Positions 23,770 to 33,047 of a stretch of 46,105 bases of DNA are shown piece by piece. A model generated the notes under the pieces. It had not been told where the DNA came from and did no database searches. It saw only the letters and a program-made list of their open reading frames with translations. The DNA is taken from contig NZ_JAGKWP010000005.1 of the NCBI RefSeq assembly GCF_021151785.1, forward strand, positions 1-46,105, read 5' to 3'. Each line of letters begins with the position of its first letter. The stretch's first letter is position 1. Source of the DNA: Flavobacterium sp. (GTDB taxonomy: Bacteria; Bacteroidota; Bacteroidia; Flavobacteriales; Flavobacteriaceae). The translations under genes and the position numbers were made by a program.

Positions 23770-24444
23770 ATGTTTAAAAATAAAGTCTTTACTGTTTTCT
23801 TTATTGCCTTGTTAGTAACCATCTTTTTTTCTATATATTCACTTATAAATAGAAAAGATTTACCCATAATCACACCAAGAGATGTAAATCCAGAGTTGGT
23901 AGATTCAACGGTACAACATATTGGTTACAAGCACACTATCGCTCCCTTTAAATTCATTAATCAAAATGGAAAAGTTGTTACAAATAAAGACTATGAAGGT
24001 AAAATTTATGTAGCTGATTTTTTCTTTACTACTTGCCAAACCATTTGCCCTAAAATGACCACAAACATGACTTGGCTTCAAGAACAAATTAAAAACAATC
24101 CAAAGGTGAAATTGCTTTCTCATACCGTTTTTCCTGATGAGGATACTGTTGAAGTTTTAAAACGTTATGCAAAAGAAAGAGGAGTTATTGACAGCAAATG
24201 GAATTTGGTAACAGGCAAAAAAGAGGAAATTTACAAAATAGCTCGTCAATCTTATTTAGTAGTAAAAACGGGAAAGCCTGAGGAATTATATGATATGGTA
24301 CATACAGAAAATTTTGTTCTAGTAGATCAAAAAGGAAGAATTCGTGGTTTTTATGACGGAACGCTTTTGGATGAAGAAAAAGAAGGAGTAAAAAATGTCA
24401 AACAGTTGCTAGAAGACATTGAATTTTTATCTAATCAAGAGTAA
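23770..24444 (+). CDS. SCO1/SenC-family copper-binding thioredoxin-like protein
   Basis: 224 residues with an N-terminal membrane anchor (7-25) and a periplasmic thioredoxin fold. The copper/redox motif is Cys89-x3-Cys93 in TTCQTICPKM, and the conserved third ligand is His178 in YDMVHTENF. SCO proteins deliver copper to, or keep reduced, the CuA centre of cytochrome c oxidase. No oxidase genes are next to it here. The 3' end overlaps the convergent AlbA_2 gene by 10 bp. Confidence 0.93.
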   Translation: MFKNKVFTVFFIALLVTIFFSIYSLINRKDLPIITPRDVNPELVDSTVQHIGYKHTIAPFKFINQNGKVVTNKDYEGKIYVADFFFTTCQTICPKMTTNMTWLQEQIKNNPKVKLLSHTVFPDEDTVEVLKRYAKERGVIDSKWNLVTGKKEEIYKIARQSYLVVKTGKPEELYDMVHTENFVLVDQKGRIRGFYDGTLLDEEKEGVKNVKQLLEDIEFLSNQE

Positions 24445-25571
24445 TTATATTTCATTTTTCTAAGAATACGAAGAGCTTCTTTGAAACTAGTGTAAACCTG
24501 TGGGTTTTTATATCCTTTTAGTAAAGCTTTGGTAGCTATCAATTTATCCTTTGCGTCTTTAAAATCATTTAAAAAACAAAGCATCAACGTAGATGGAATG
24601 TTCAAGACTTCTCTTTCTTCAATGATTTGTCCTTTTTCTAATTTGTAAATATTATTTAAAGTAGCATTATAAATATGATGCAAAAGCTTTTTATTATATT
24701 GGGGAGGATCAAAAAGCATTTTAGTTTCCATTTTATAGTAACCATTGTCATAAAATGTAAATGACACCTTTTCCAAAGGGTAATAACTAGTTTTATCATT
24801 CAAGCCTAAAGGAACATATTCTGTAATGTGAAAACTATCTTCATCATGAGTTATAACAACATCATCTTGATTGGAATAAAATAGTTTTACTTGTTCATTG
24901 ACCAATTCAATATCTACACGTGAATAAAAAAGTTGCTCCCTGAAAACTCTTTTTTGACCAGCCCAACATACTACAAAATTTTCTCTAAACACTTTATAAT
25001 GACAAGGTAAATCCTTATGTCTTATGGTAATGAAATCTAAAACACTGTCTAACGTGTTTTCTATACTGTTCCTTGAATTATTTTCAATACTAATTACCGT
25101 TTCAACATTTGATTTAGACAATGGGATTTTTTCAATTGTTGGTGAAGAATTACTTCCAATCCGAACAAATGTTGTTTGTGCTGGTATGGTATGAATAGAT
25201 TTTTTAAAATAAGAAATTTTATTTTTAGGTTTTATCGTTACTAATCCCACCACCTTGTCTTTTGATAAATTAGGAAAAGGCACATTTTCATACAAAATCT
25301 TAGGTGGGTTTTCTAAAAAAGCGTTGACTAAATTTTGAATACGACTGTCGTCAAAAAAATCATCTCCCAGAATTTCATTGGTATCATCTTCTACACCCAC
25401 CACAATATAAGAATGATTGAATGGATTAGAATTAGACAAAGCACAAATATGTTTTAAAAACTTAGCTTTACCTTCTTTGGTGTGCAAATTTAATTGCCGC
25501 TTTTTATCATAAAAGCTATTTTCATTATTGTAAGCCAATAAATTTTTAATAAGCAAGCGCTTGTTAATCAT
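24435..25571 (-). CDS. AlbA_2 (Schlafen-like) ATP-binding domain protein
   Basis: 378 residues. Residues 20-155 match the AlbA_2/Schlafen-type putative DNA-binding or ATP-binding fold: LNLHTKEGKAKFLKHICALSN, then SYIVVGVEDDTNEILGDDFFDDSRIQ, and TTFVRIGSNSSP, the usual R-x-G-S loop. The C-terminal part (from about 180) is not recognised. The function of the family is unsettled; some members are regulators or nucleic-acid binding proteins. It is convergent with the SCO gene with a 10-bp overlap of coding ends, and lies 21 bp before the aldo/keto reductase stop. Confidence 0.75.
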   Translation of the reverse strand: MINKRLLIKNLLAYNNENSFYDKKRQLNLHTKEGKAKFLKHICALSNSNPFNHSYIVVGVEDDTNEILGDDFFDDSRIQNLVNAFLENPPKILYENVPFPNLSKDKVVGLVTIKPKNKISYFKKSIHTIPAQTTFVRIGSNSSPTIEKIPLSKSNVETVISIENNSRNSIENTLDSVLDFITIRHKDLPCHYKVFRENFVVCWAGQKRVFREQLFYSRVDIELVNEQVKLFYSNQDDVVITHDEDSFHITEYVPLGLNDKTSYYPLEKVSFTFYDNGYYKMETKMLFDPPQYNKKLLHHIYNATLNNIYKLEKGQIIEEREVLNIPSTLMLCFLNDFKDAKDKLIATKALLKGYKNPQVYTSFKEALRILRKMKYNYS

Positions 25572-25592
25572 AGGACAAATATTCTAATGAAT

Positions 25593-26462
25593 TTAAGGCA
25601 CTTTATTCCCTTGACTTTCAATCCAAATAGCAAACCAATCTTCTAGTTCCAATTCAAATTGATTCAATTGATTCAATTGTCGAATACGTTCTAAATTAGT
25701 AGTTCCAATTACAGGAAGTATGAGAGCCGGATGCCGAACTATCCACTGAAGAAGAAGAAGTTCAGATGTTACTTGATATTTAGCAGTTAATCGTTCTAAC
25801 AAGCTTCTTAATCTAAGGGTTTGAGGTGTTTCTACACGAAAAACAGTACCTAAAGGATTCCATGCCATAGGTTTAATACTATGATGTTGCATATAATCTA
25901 ATGTTCCATCTAACATGGGCTCTAAATGAGTAGCTGAAAATTGAATTTGATTGAAAGTCACGGCAGTATGTCTTCTAATCAATTCTATTTGTGAAGGTGT
26001 AAAATTAGATAAACCAAAATTAACGATCTTTCCAGAAATTTTCAACTCTGTTACCGCATCAGCAATTACTTCCGGCTGCATTAGTGGACTAGGACGATGC
26101 AATAACAATACGTCTAGGTAATCTGTTTGTAAGTTTTTTAACGATTGTTCTACACTCCAAAGAATGTATTCTTTACTATAATCATAATGTTTTAGATTGT
26201 AAGCTCTAGCCTCACTAGGATATTTTATTCCACATTTTGAAATAAATTGAACCTGTTCTCTTGGTAATTTTAAAGCGCTCCAAGCTTTGCCAAAACTAGC
26301 CTCGGTAGTGTACCCACCATAAATATCTGCATGATCAAAAGTGGTAACTCCTTCTTCTAAATATTGAAGAATTAATTGTTCCATTTCTCGAGTATTGAAG
26401 TGCTTACCCCAAACACCCCAATTCATTGTTCCTGCTATAATTGATGAAAGCGGAATGGACAT
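25593..26462 (-). CDS. Aldo/keto reductase
   Basis: About 289 residues from the ATG at 26462; an in-frame ATG at 26492 would add ten residues (MFTFNKKFIL) before the usual strand, so the shorter form is preferred. The NADPH-dependent AKR tetrad can be read as the Asp and Tyr in TTFDHADIYGGY, the Lys in FISKCGIK and the His in LLLHRPSPL. PVIGTTNLERI near the C-terminus binds the cofactor phosphate. It resembles the YdhF-like predicted oxidoreductases. Substrate unknown. The downstream AlbA_2 gene is 21 bp away and could be co-transcribed. Confidence 0.88.
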   Translation of the reverse strand: MSIPLSSIIAGTMNWGVWGKHFNTREMEQLILQYLEEGVTTFDHADIYGGYTTEASFGKAWSALKLPREQVQFISKCGIKYPSEARAYNLKHYDYSKEYILWSVEQSLKNLQTDYLDVLLLHRPSPLMQPEVIADAVTELKISGKIVNFGLSNFTPSQIELIRRHTAVTFNQIQFSATHLEPMLDGTLDYMQHHSIKPMAWNPLGTVFRVETPQTLRLRSLLERLTAKYQVTSELLLLQWIVRHPALILPVIGTTNLERIRQLNQLNQFELELEDWFAIWIESQGNKVP

Positions 26463-26492
26463 AAGTATAAATTTTTTATTAAAAGTAAACAT

Positions 26493-26749
26493 TTTTATTG
26501 AGATGAAAAAAAACAGGATGTTAAAGCTTTGTTATGTTATAAATAACACAAAATAGTTTGCTCTTATTAATTAAAAAATCAACTAGCATTTCTTAAATTT
26601 ATGTTTAATTTTTCTATCAATTTGCTAAAACAATATTAATTTCTCAATAAAATAAATAGTTTTAACGGAGTATTAACATCAAAACTGCTTAAAAAAATTC
26701 AATTTGCACCCTACAAAGAAAATTATATTTTTGTGCCTCGTAAAATCGG
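26493..26749. other. Divergent intergenic region before the Bat operon
   Basis: About 260 bp of AT-rich DNA, no gene seen. It contains the strong promoter at 26703-26733 and nothing else I can name. Confidence 0.5.
26703..26733 (+). promoter_or_regulatory. Bat operon promoter
   Basis: TTTG (26703-26706), a 19-bp spacer and TATTTTTG (26726-26733) match the Bacteroidetes consensus exactly, 16 bp before the first moxR ATG. It is the clearest promoter in the window. Confidence 0.75.
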
Positions 26750-27760
26750 ATGAAAATGGAAGGAAATCAAACTAATTTAGACATTGCTGCTATACATGAG
26801 CAAATTCAAAATGAAAGTGCATTTGTAGAGGTCTTAACCTTTGAAATGAATAAAGCAATTGTAGGTCAAAAACACATGATTGAACGATTGATGATTGGAT
26901 TGTTAGGACAAGGTCATATCTTACTTGAAGGGATGCCAGGTTTAGCAAAAACCTTAGCCATCAATACGCTTTCAAAAGCCGTACATGGTTCATTTAGCCG
27001 TATTCAATTCACGCCCGATCTTTTACCAGCAGATGTGGTAGGTACGTTAGTATACAACCCTAAAGACGCTGCCTTTTCAGTTAAAAAGGGACCTGTGTTT
27101 GCTAATTTTGTACTTGCTGATGAAATCAACCGAGCTCCCGCTAAGGTACAATCCGCTTTGCTTGAAGCCATGCAAGAAAAACAAGTTACCATAGGTGAAA
27201 CAACTTATAAGTTAGACACACCTTTCTTAGTGTTAGCAACTCAAAATCCAGTTGAACAAGAAGGAACTTATGCCTTACCTGAAGCTCAAATGGATCGTTT
27301 TATGCTTAAAACAGTCGTAGATTATCCTAAAATGGATGAAGAACAAGCCATCATTAGGCAAAGTTTTCAAGCAGGATTTACGTCAATTAACCCAGTTGTA
27401 AGTTTGGAACAAATCAAGCGAGCTCAAGAATTGGTTAGAAAAGTATACATGGATGAAAAAATTGAGAAATATATTCTAGATCTTGTTTTTGCTACACGTT
27501 TTCCAGAAAAATACAGATTAGAATCTTTAAAACCCTTTATTCAATATGGCGCATCTCCTAGGGGAAGTATTAATTTGGCGCTTGCTGCTAAATGTCATGC
27601 TTTCATTAAAAGAAGAGGATATGTAATTCCCGAAGATGTTCGGGCAGTAGTTTATGACGTTCTACGTCATCGCATCGGAATTACTTATGAAGCCGAAGCT
27701 GAAAATATCACAACAGAAGCTATTATTACTAAAGTCTTAAATCAAGTTCAAGTACCTTAA
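26750..27760 (+). CDS. MoxR-family AAA+ ATPase
   Basis: 336 residues, normal MoxR length. Walker A GMPGLAKT is at 61-68, Walker B VLADEINR at 121-128, and the sensor ATQNPVEQEG and arginine-finger region PEAQMDRF follow in the usual order. MoxR ATPases act as chaperones with VWA-domain partners, inserting metals or assembling complexes. It heads the Bat operon, 63 bp before the DUF58 gene. Start could be at 26750 or the ATG at 26756. Confidence 0.95.
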   Translation: MKMEGNQTNLDIAAIHEQIQNESAFVEVLTFEMNKAIVGQKHMIERLMIGLLGQGHILLEGMPGLAKTLAINTLSKAVHGSFSRIQFTPDLLPADVVGTLVYNPKDAAFSVKKGPVFANFVLADEINRAPAKVQSALLEAMQEKQVTIGETTYKLDTPFLVLATQNPVEQEGTYALPEAQMDRFMLKTVVDYPKMDEEQAIIRQSFQAGFTSINPVVSLEQIKRAQELVRKVYMDEKIEKYILDLVFATRFPEKYRLESLKPFIQYGASPRGSINLALAAKCHAFIKRRGYVIPEDVRAVVYDVLRHRIGITYEAEAENITTEAIITKVLNQVQVP

Positions 27761-27823
27761 TTTGCCCTTCAGTCACTATTTTTAACCTGAACACTAACAC
27801 TGAATTCAGCAAAAAAAGCCAAA

Positions 27824-28690
27824 ATGAAAACTAAAGACCTACTTAAAAAAGTAAAAAAGATTGAAATCAAAACCCGAAAGTTGAGTAATCATCTTTTTTC
27901 GGGTCAATATCATTCATCTTTTAAAGGTCGTGGAATGACATTTTCTGAAGTACGTCAATATCAATATGGAGACGATGTCCGGGCGATAGATTGGAATGTA
28001 ACAGCTAAAAACAACGATACTTATGTAAAAGTGTTTGAAGAAGAACGTGAATTAACACTTTTATTAATGGTTGATGTTTCTGAGTCACAAAAATTTGGTT
28101 CTGCTGAAATAGATAAAAGAGAATTAGTCGCTGAAATTAGTGCAACTCTTGCCTTTTCCGCTACTCAAAATAATGATAAAATTGGTCTTTTACTTTTTTC
28201 TGATGAAATTGAATTGTTTATTCCTCCTAAAAAAGGAAAATCTCACGTGTTAAGAATCATAAGAGAATTAGTTGAATTTGAACCTAAAAGCAAAAAAACA
28301 GATATAAAAAAAGCACTTGAATATATATCTCAAATCATGAAAAAGAAGGCAATTGTATTTGTGATTTCAGATTTCATGGCAACAGATTATGAAAAGGCAC
28401 TACAAATAGCGGCCAAAAGGCATGATATAACAGGAGTTCGTATTTTCGACTTAAGAGAACAAAAGCTACCTAATTTAGGTCTTATTTCAGTAGTAGATGC
28501 TGAAACAGGAATGCATTCTTGGCTAGATACTTCTGAAGAAAGTGTACGCACAGCATATGAAAAAGAATTTTTAAGAAATGAATCGTATTGTTCTTCCGTA
28601 TTTTCAAGTTGTAAAGCTGGTCTTATTCATACCTGTACGAATGAAAGTTATGTGTCTAAATTGATTACTTATTTTAAATCAAGAGCCTAA
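27824..28690 (+). CDS. DUF58-domain protein of the Bat operon
   Basis: 288 residues. The DUF58 signature is near the front: FSEVRQYQYGDDVRAIDWNV, followed by a VWA-like core with a MIDAS-type DVSES (conserved Asp, Ser and Ser). The second half contains IVFVISDFMA, the central VWA strand. DUF58 proteins accompany MoxR ATPases and are probable substrates or adaptors. No membrane segment is visible, so it is likely cytoplasmic. The stop overlaps the next start by one base. Confidence 0.93.
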   Translation: MKTKDLLKKVKKIEIKTRKLSNHLFSGQYHSSFKGRGMTFSEVRQYQYGDDVRAIDWNVTAKNNDTYVKVFEEERELTLLLMVDVSESQKFGSAEIDKRELVAEISATLAFSATQNNDKIGLLLFSDEIELFIPPKKGKSHVLRIIRELVEFEPKSKKTDIKKALEYISQIMKKKAIVFVISDFMATDYEKALQIAAKRHDITGVRIFDLREQKLPNLGLISVVDAETGMHSWLDTSEESVRTAYEKEFLRNESYCSSVFSSCKAGLIHTCTNESYVSKLITYFKSRA

Positions 28691-30297
28691 TGAAATCAAG
28701 AGTACTGTTTTTTGTTTTTTGTTGGTGTACATTGGGTTTTACTCAATCGATAATATCTACTACCAACAAAAAAAATATAAAAATTGGGGAAGAAATCCAA
28801 GTCATTTTACGAACTAAAGTGCATGCTAGTGATTTCGTAGTATTTCCTATAGTAGATTCCATTGGAAAATTTGAAGTCATTGAAAATTATCCTGTAGACA
28901 CCTTAAAATCCAATCTCGAAACGGTGCTTGTTAAAAAATATGGTTTAACACAATTTAATGCCGGAACATTTACCTTGCCTGGTATAGAAGTACTTTTCAA
29001 TAAGAAAAAAATAACAACATCAAAACAAGTTATTCAGGTTAAAGACATTGCTGTTGATACAACCAAACAAAAAATGTTCGATATCAAAGCAGATGCAGTT
29101 ATTAAACCTGAAATAGAACAGATTCAAATCGAAGAAATCACCACGCAACAAATTGTGTTGGCACTAATTGGAATTTTTATATTGTCTTTTATAGCTTACG
29201 TAATCACGAAAAAAATACAACTAAAAGTAGAAGCCAAACAACAAGCGTACAAACCTCCTTTTGAAAAGTTTGAACAAGAAATGAAGCAAATGGAAGGGCT
29301 AGAGAAAAACAGTAAAGCCTTTTATTCAAAATTGACTGAGGCTGTAAAACGTTATTTTGAAGTTACTTTAGAAATCCCTGCACTAGAAAGCACTTCAAAT
29401 GAATTACTTTTATGGGTCTCAAATAAAATTTCGGAACAAAAAATTCAATTAACATCCACTACTTTACTGCACTTAGAAAGAGTTTTTCAAAATGCTGATT
29501 TGGCAAAATTTGCAAAAATTCAATTAGAAGAAAAAATGCTATTAGCAGACCAAAAAAGTTGTATAAATGTAGTAGAAGAGTTTCACCAATTACTCCCAGC
29601 TTCTAATGAAGAAAAAAGAGTGAAAAAAGCTCAAGAAATTGAAGAAAAAAGAAAGATGAAACAAGTAAATAGTCGTCAACTAATAGTCGTTACTACTTTT
29701 GTACTAGCCACATTAGCAAGCGTTTTTTGCTTGGGTTATCGAAACATAAAGGATTATTTTCATCAACAATGGGAAGGTAAAGATGCTTATTATTATCAGA
29801 AAAGAGAATGGGTAACTTCAGAATATGGTTATCCGCCTATTCAACTTGAAACGCCTGAAATCTTAGCCCGTATAAAATCGGATTGGAAAAGTCCAGAAAT
29901 AAAAAATTTTGCTTCCTTTCAATGGCAAACTCTGAGCGATTCTTTGTCCATTGCTGTTCGTACTATTGCTTTTAAAGATTCTGTTCCATTTGTACTGAAT
30001 GATGTAGTGAATAGAGAATTAGGTGAATTAATGCAACAAAATGCCAAAGGCATCAAAATGGACATGAAGAAATTCAAAAATAGTAAAGGCGTTGAAGGAG
30101 ATCAAGTGATTGGAACATATACATTTAATGATGAAAAAGGAAGTCAAAATCATAAATTTTGTACTTTGATTTTACACGACGATAAAAGTCAACACATCAT
30201 AACCATGTCGTACAAAGCTTCTGACAAAGAAGCTGTTAGTTGGGTAGATAGAATTTGTAATAGTGTAGAATGGATAGCATTGGAAGAAGATGAATAG
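28690..30297 (+). CDS. Bat-operon membrane protein with two TM segments
   Basis: 535 residues. A Sec signal peptide (about 1-19) is followed by a beta-rich domain resembling the N-terminal domain of BatD (about 22-120), a TM at 155-173, a helical DUF4381-like segment (about 190-325), a second TM at 330-349 and a C-terminal domain that I do not recognise. The assignment rests partly on position: this gene sits between the DUF58 and batA genes in flavobacterial Bat clusters. It overlaps batA by 8 bp, supporting coupling. Function unknown. Confidence 0.8.
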   Translation: MKSRVLFFVFCWCTLGFTQSIISTTNKKNIKIGEEIQVILRTKVHASDFVVFPIVDSIGKFEVIENYPVDTLKSNLETVLVKKYGLTQFNAGTFTLPGIEVLFNKKKITTSKQVIQVKDIAVDTTKQKMFDIKADAVIKPEIEQIQIEEITTQQIVLALIGIFILSFIAYVITKKIQLKVEAKQQAYKPPFEKFEQEMKQMEGLEKNSKAFYSKLTEAVKRYFEVTLEIPALESTSNELLLWVSNKISEQKIQLTSTTLLHLERVFQNADLAKFAKIQLEEKMLLADQKSCINVVEEFHQLLPASNEEKRVKKAQEIEEKRKMKQVNSRQLIVVTTFVLATLASVFCLGYRNIKDYFHQQWEGKDAYYYQKREWVTSEYGYPPIQLETPEILARIKSDWKSPEIKNFASFQWQTLSDSLSIAVRTIAFKDSVPFVLNDVVNRELGELMQQNAKGIKMDMKKFKNSKGVEGDQVIGTYTFNDEKGSQNHKFCTLILHDDKSQHIITMSYKASDKEAVSWVDRICNSVEWIALEEDE

Positions 30298-31291
30298 TAC
30301 TTGGACACATCCAGCTTTTCTTTTGTTATTATTGCTCCTACCAATAATAGCAGTGGGTTACATGCAATTCAAACAAGAGCAATACCCAACATTGAAAATA
30401 AGTCAATGGGTTTCAAAACCAGAATTAATTTCATGGAAAGCTCGCTTACGACCCTATTTATTTGTGTTGCGAATATTGACTCTTGCTGGAATCATCGTGG
30501 CTCTTGCCCGACCTAGAAGCACCGAAAAATCAAATTTTAGCAGTTTTAAAAACGGCATTGATATTGTCATCGCTTCTGATGTGTCAGGTTCAATGATGGC
30601 AACGGATTTGAAACCCAATCGTTTGGAAGCAGTAAAAAATGTAGCAGCTAATTTCATTAAAAATCGTCCAAATGATCGAATTGGGCTCGTTGTATATGCA
30701 GGTGAAAGTTATACTAGAACGCCAGTTACCTCAGATAAGCTAATGGTACTCCAATCATTAGGAGAAGTTCAATACAATGGTTTTGCTTTGCAAGACGGTA
30801 CAGCTATAGGTCTAGGATTAGCTACCGCAATAAATCGATTAAAGGAAAGCCCAACAAAATCAAAGGTGATTATTCTTTTAACTGACGGAGTGAATAATGC
30901 AGGAAGCCTTGACCCAATAACTGCTGCTGAAATTGCTAAAGAATACGGAATTAAAGTTTACACAATTGGTGTGGGAACAAATGGGATTGCCAACTTTCCA
31001 ATAGCTAAAGATGCCGCTGGAAATTTAGTGTTCCAACCACAAAAAGTAGAGATTGATGAGTCTTTAATGAAACAAATAGCCACTATTACAAAAGGAAAAT
31101 ATTTTAGAGCAAATAGTACTGAAAAACTTGAGGCCATTTATAAAGAAATTGACGCATTAGAAAAATCAGTAATCAAAGAGGAAAAGCACATTCAATTTGA
31201 TGAAAATTATAGACCTTGGGTACTAGTCGCTTTATTTTTTTTACTTGCTGAATTTGTTTTGAACCGAACTGTTTTTAAAAGTTTTATCTGA
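30290..31291 (+). CDS. batA: BatA, membrane-anchored VWA protein
   Basis: 333 residues. TMs near 8-24 and 55-73 precede a von Willebrand factor A domain whose MIDAS motif is D97-x-S-x-S101 (DVSGSM), with the later TDGVNNAG completing it; a third TM follows near 311-328. VWA domains bind metal and protein partners. In Bacteroides fragilis the Bat proteins affect oxygen tolerance; the molecular role is unclear. The stop overlaps the batB start by one base. Confidence 0.93.
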   Translation: MNSTWTHPAFLLLLLLLPIIAVGYMQFKQEQYPTLKISQWVSKPELISWKARLRPYLFVLRILTLAGIIVALARPRSTEKSNFSSFKNGIDIVIASDVSGSMMATDLKPNRLEAVKNVAANFIKNRPNDRIGLVVYAGESYTRTPVTSDKLMVLQSLGEVQYNGFALQDGTAIGLGLATAINRLKESPTKSKVIILLTDGVNNAGSLDPITAAEIAKEYGIKVYTIGVGTNGIANFPIAKDAAGNLVFQPQKVEIDESLMKQIATITKGKYFRANSTEKLEAIYKEIDALEKSVIKEEKHIQFDENYRPWVLVALFFLLAEFVLNRTVFKSFI

Positions 31292-33042
31292 TGGTAGCTA
31301 TTGAAAAACCAATATATCTTTTTTTATTGTTGCTAATTCCTTTAAGTATTGGCCTTCATCGCTATTTTCGATATTGGCAAATAAAAAAGCAAGAAGAGTT
31401 TGGAAACACAAAAGCGTTAGAACAGATGGTTTCCAATCGAAATCATATTCGTAATAAACACAAAGGAATGTTGCAAATGGGAGCATTTATTTGTTTAGTC
31501 ATCGCATTAATCAATCCTAAATGGGGAACAGAAACAGAAACAGTTAAAGCACAAGGTGTTGAACTTGTTTTTGCACTAGATGTTTCTAAAAGTATGTTGT
31601 GTAATGATGTTAAACCAAATCGATTAGAAATCGCAAAACAAATCATAGCACAAACCATCTCCAAATTGAGTACAGACCGAATCGGAATGATCGCCTATGC
31701 AGGAAATGCACATCCTGTATTACCAATGACAACAGATTATGCTTTGGCAAAAATGTACTTGCAAACCATCAATACAGATCTAATTTCTTCTCAAGGCACT
31801 GCTATTCAAAGCGCCATTGAAACGGCAGTTGATTTTTTTGATAATCCAAATTCTGGTAAAGCTATTATCTTACTTTCTGATGGAGAAGACCATGAAAGTG
31901 GCAGTAAAATTGCATCTTATGCCAAAGAAAAAGGAGTTAAAATTATTACAATAGGAATTGGCACTCCACAAGGAGGTAATATCACTTTTTTTGATGAATA
32001 CGGTGAACCACAATTAAAAGTAGATCGTGAAGGTAAAGTAGTTATTACTAAACTCAACACGGAGGTATTAGAAACTATTGCATCGGAATCTAAAGGTAAA
32101 TATATTCTTGGAAATCAAACCACATTTGTCGTTGAACAAATTAAAGAAGCGTTAGAAGAGATTAAAAAATCAGAATTTAAATCTCAACAATTGGCGCAAC
32201 AAAAATCACAATTCCAATGGTTTTTACTTGCGGCTTTGCTATTACTTTTAGTGGACTTATTTTATTTAAAAAGAAAAGCATTCTCCTTAAGATTTTTTCT
32301 TCCCAAAAGAGCGCTAAAAGGGATTGTGGTATTAATTTATATATCCTCTTCTTATGGCTTAGCACAACAAAAAATACCATCTAAAACTCCTGATTTAGAA
32401 GAAATGAATAGAGAAGAAAAACTTCGACTCATTAAATCAAAAGCTAAAGAGGCTAAAGAAAAAGCTACTTATAACTTAGGAAATACGATTTATAAAGCAA
32501 AAAAATATAATGAAGCAAAAGATAAATATTTGGCAAGTATAGAATCAGCTAAAACAAAAACAGATAAGCATAAAGCATATCACAATTTAGGAAATGTTTA
32601 CATGCAGGAGAAAAATTATGAAAAAGCGATAGAGGCCTATAAAAATGCATTGAAAAACAATCCTTCAGATGAACAAACTCGTTACAACTTAGCATTAGCA
32701 AAAGATATGCTGAAGAAGAATCCGCCTGAAAAAAAGCAAAAAAATAAAAAAAATAAGAATAAAAACAATTCTAAAGACAATAAAGACCAACAGGAAAATC
32801 AAAAAGAAAACAAAAAAAAGGGGGATAAACAAAAAAACAAAGAAGATAAAAAAAATCAAAATAAAGAAAAAGGAAATCAAAGAGAGAATCAAAAACAACA
32901 AAGTCCTAAACCAAAAGGAGCTTCAAAACAACGCATAGAAAACATTTTAAACGCAATAAATAAGGACGAAAAACGCGTGCAACAAAAAGTCAATGCACAA
33001 AAAATTAAATCTAAAACGATAGAAACAGATAAAGATTGGTAA
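31291..33042 (+). CDS. batB: BatB-BatC fusion: VWA domain plus TPR domain
   Basis: 583 residues. TMs near 7-22 and 62-76, VWA domain with MIDAS DVSKSM (97-102) and SDGEDHES, then a TM near 311-328 and another hydrophobic stretch near 340-357. Two TPR units follow, with TYNLGNTIYKAKKYNEAKDKY (about 391-410) and AYHNLGNVYMQEKNYEKAIE (430-450). The last hundred or so residues are a Lys/Asn/Gln-rich low-complexity tail. In Bacteroides the VWA and TPR parts are separate BatB and BatC proteins; here they are one chain. Coupled to batA by a 1-bp overlap; batD starts 5 bp after. Confidence 0.92.
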   Translation: MVAIEKPIYLFLLLLIPLSIGLHRYFRYWQIKKQEEFGNTKALEQMVSNRNHIRNKHKGMLQMGAFICLVIALINPKWGTETETVKAQGVELVFALDVSKSMLCNDVKPNRLEIAKQIIAQTISKLSTDRIGMIAYAGNAHPVLPMTTDYALAKMYLQTINTDLISSQGTAIQSAIETAVDFFDNPNSGKAIILLSDGEDHESGSKIASYAKEKGVKIITIGIGTPQGGNITFFDEYGEPQLKVDREGKVVITKLNTEVLETIASESKGKYILGNQTTFVVEQIKEALEEIKKSEFKSQQLAQQKSQFQWFLLAALLLLLVDLFYLKRKAFSLRFFLPKRALKGIVVLIYISSSYGLAQQKIPSKTPDLEEMNREEKLRLIKSKAKEAKEKATYNLGNTIYKAKKYNEAKDKYLASIESAKTKTDKHKAYHNLGNVYMQEKNYEKAIEAYKNALKNNPSDEQTRYNLALAKDMLKKNPPEKKQKNKKNKNKNNSKDNKDQQENQKENKKKGDKQKNKEDKKNQNKEKGNQRENQKQQSPKPKGASKQRIENILNAINKDEKRVQQKVNAQKIKSKTIETDKDW

Positions 33043-33047
33043 TAAGG

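Noticed and set aside
32695..32901. Minus-strand ORF of 68 residues, almost all hydrophobic
   Set aside because: It is antisense to the Lys/Asn-rich tail of the BatB-BatC fusion; the hydrophobicity is the complement of AAA codons.
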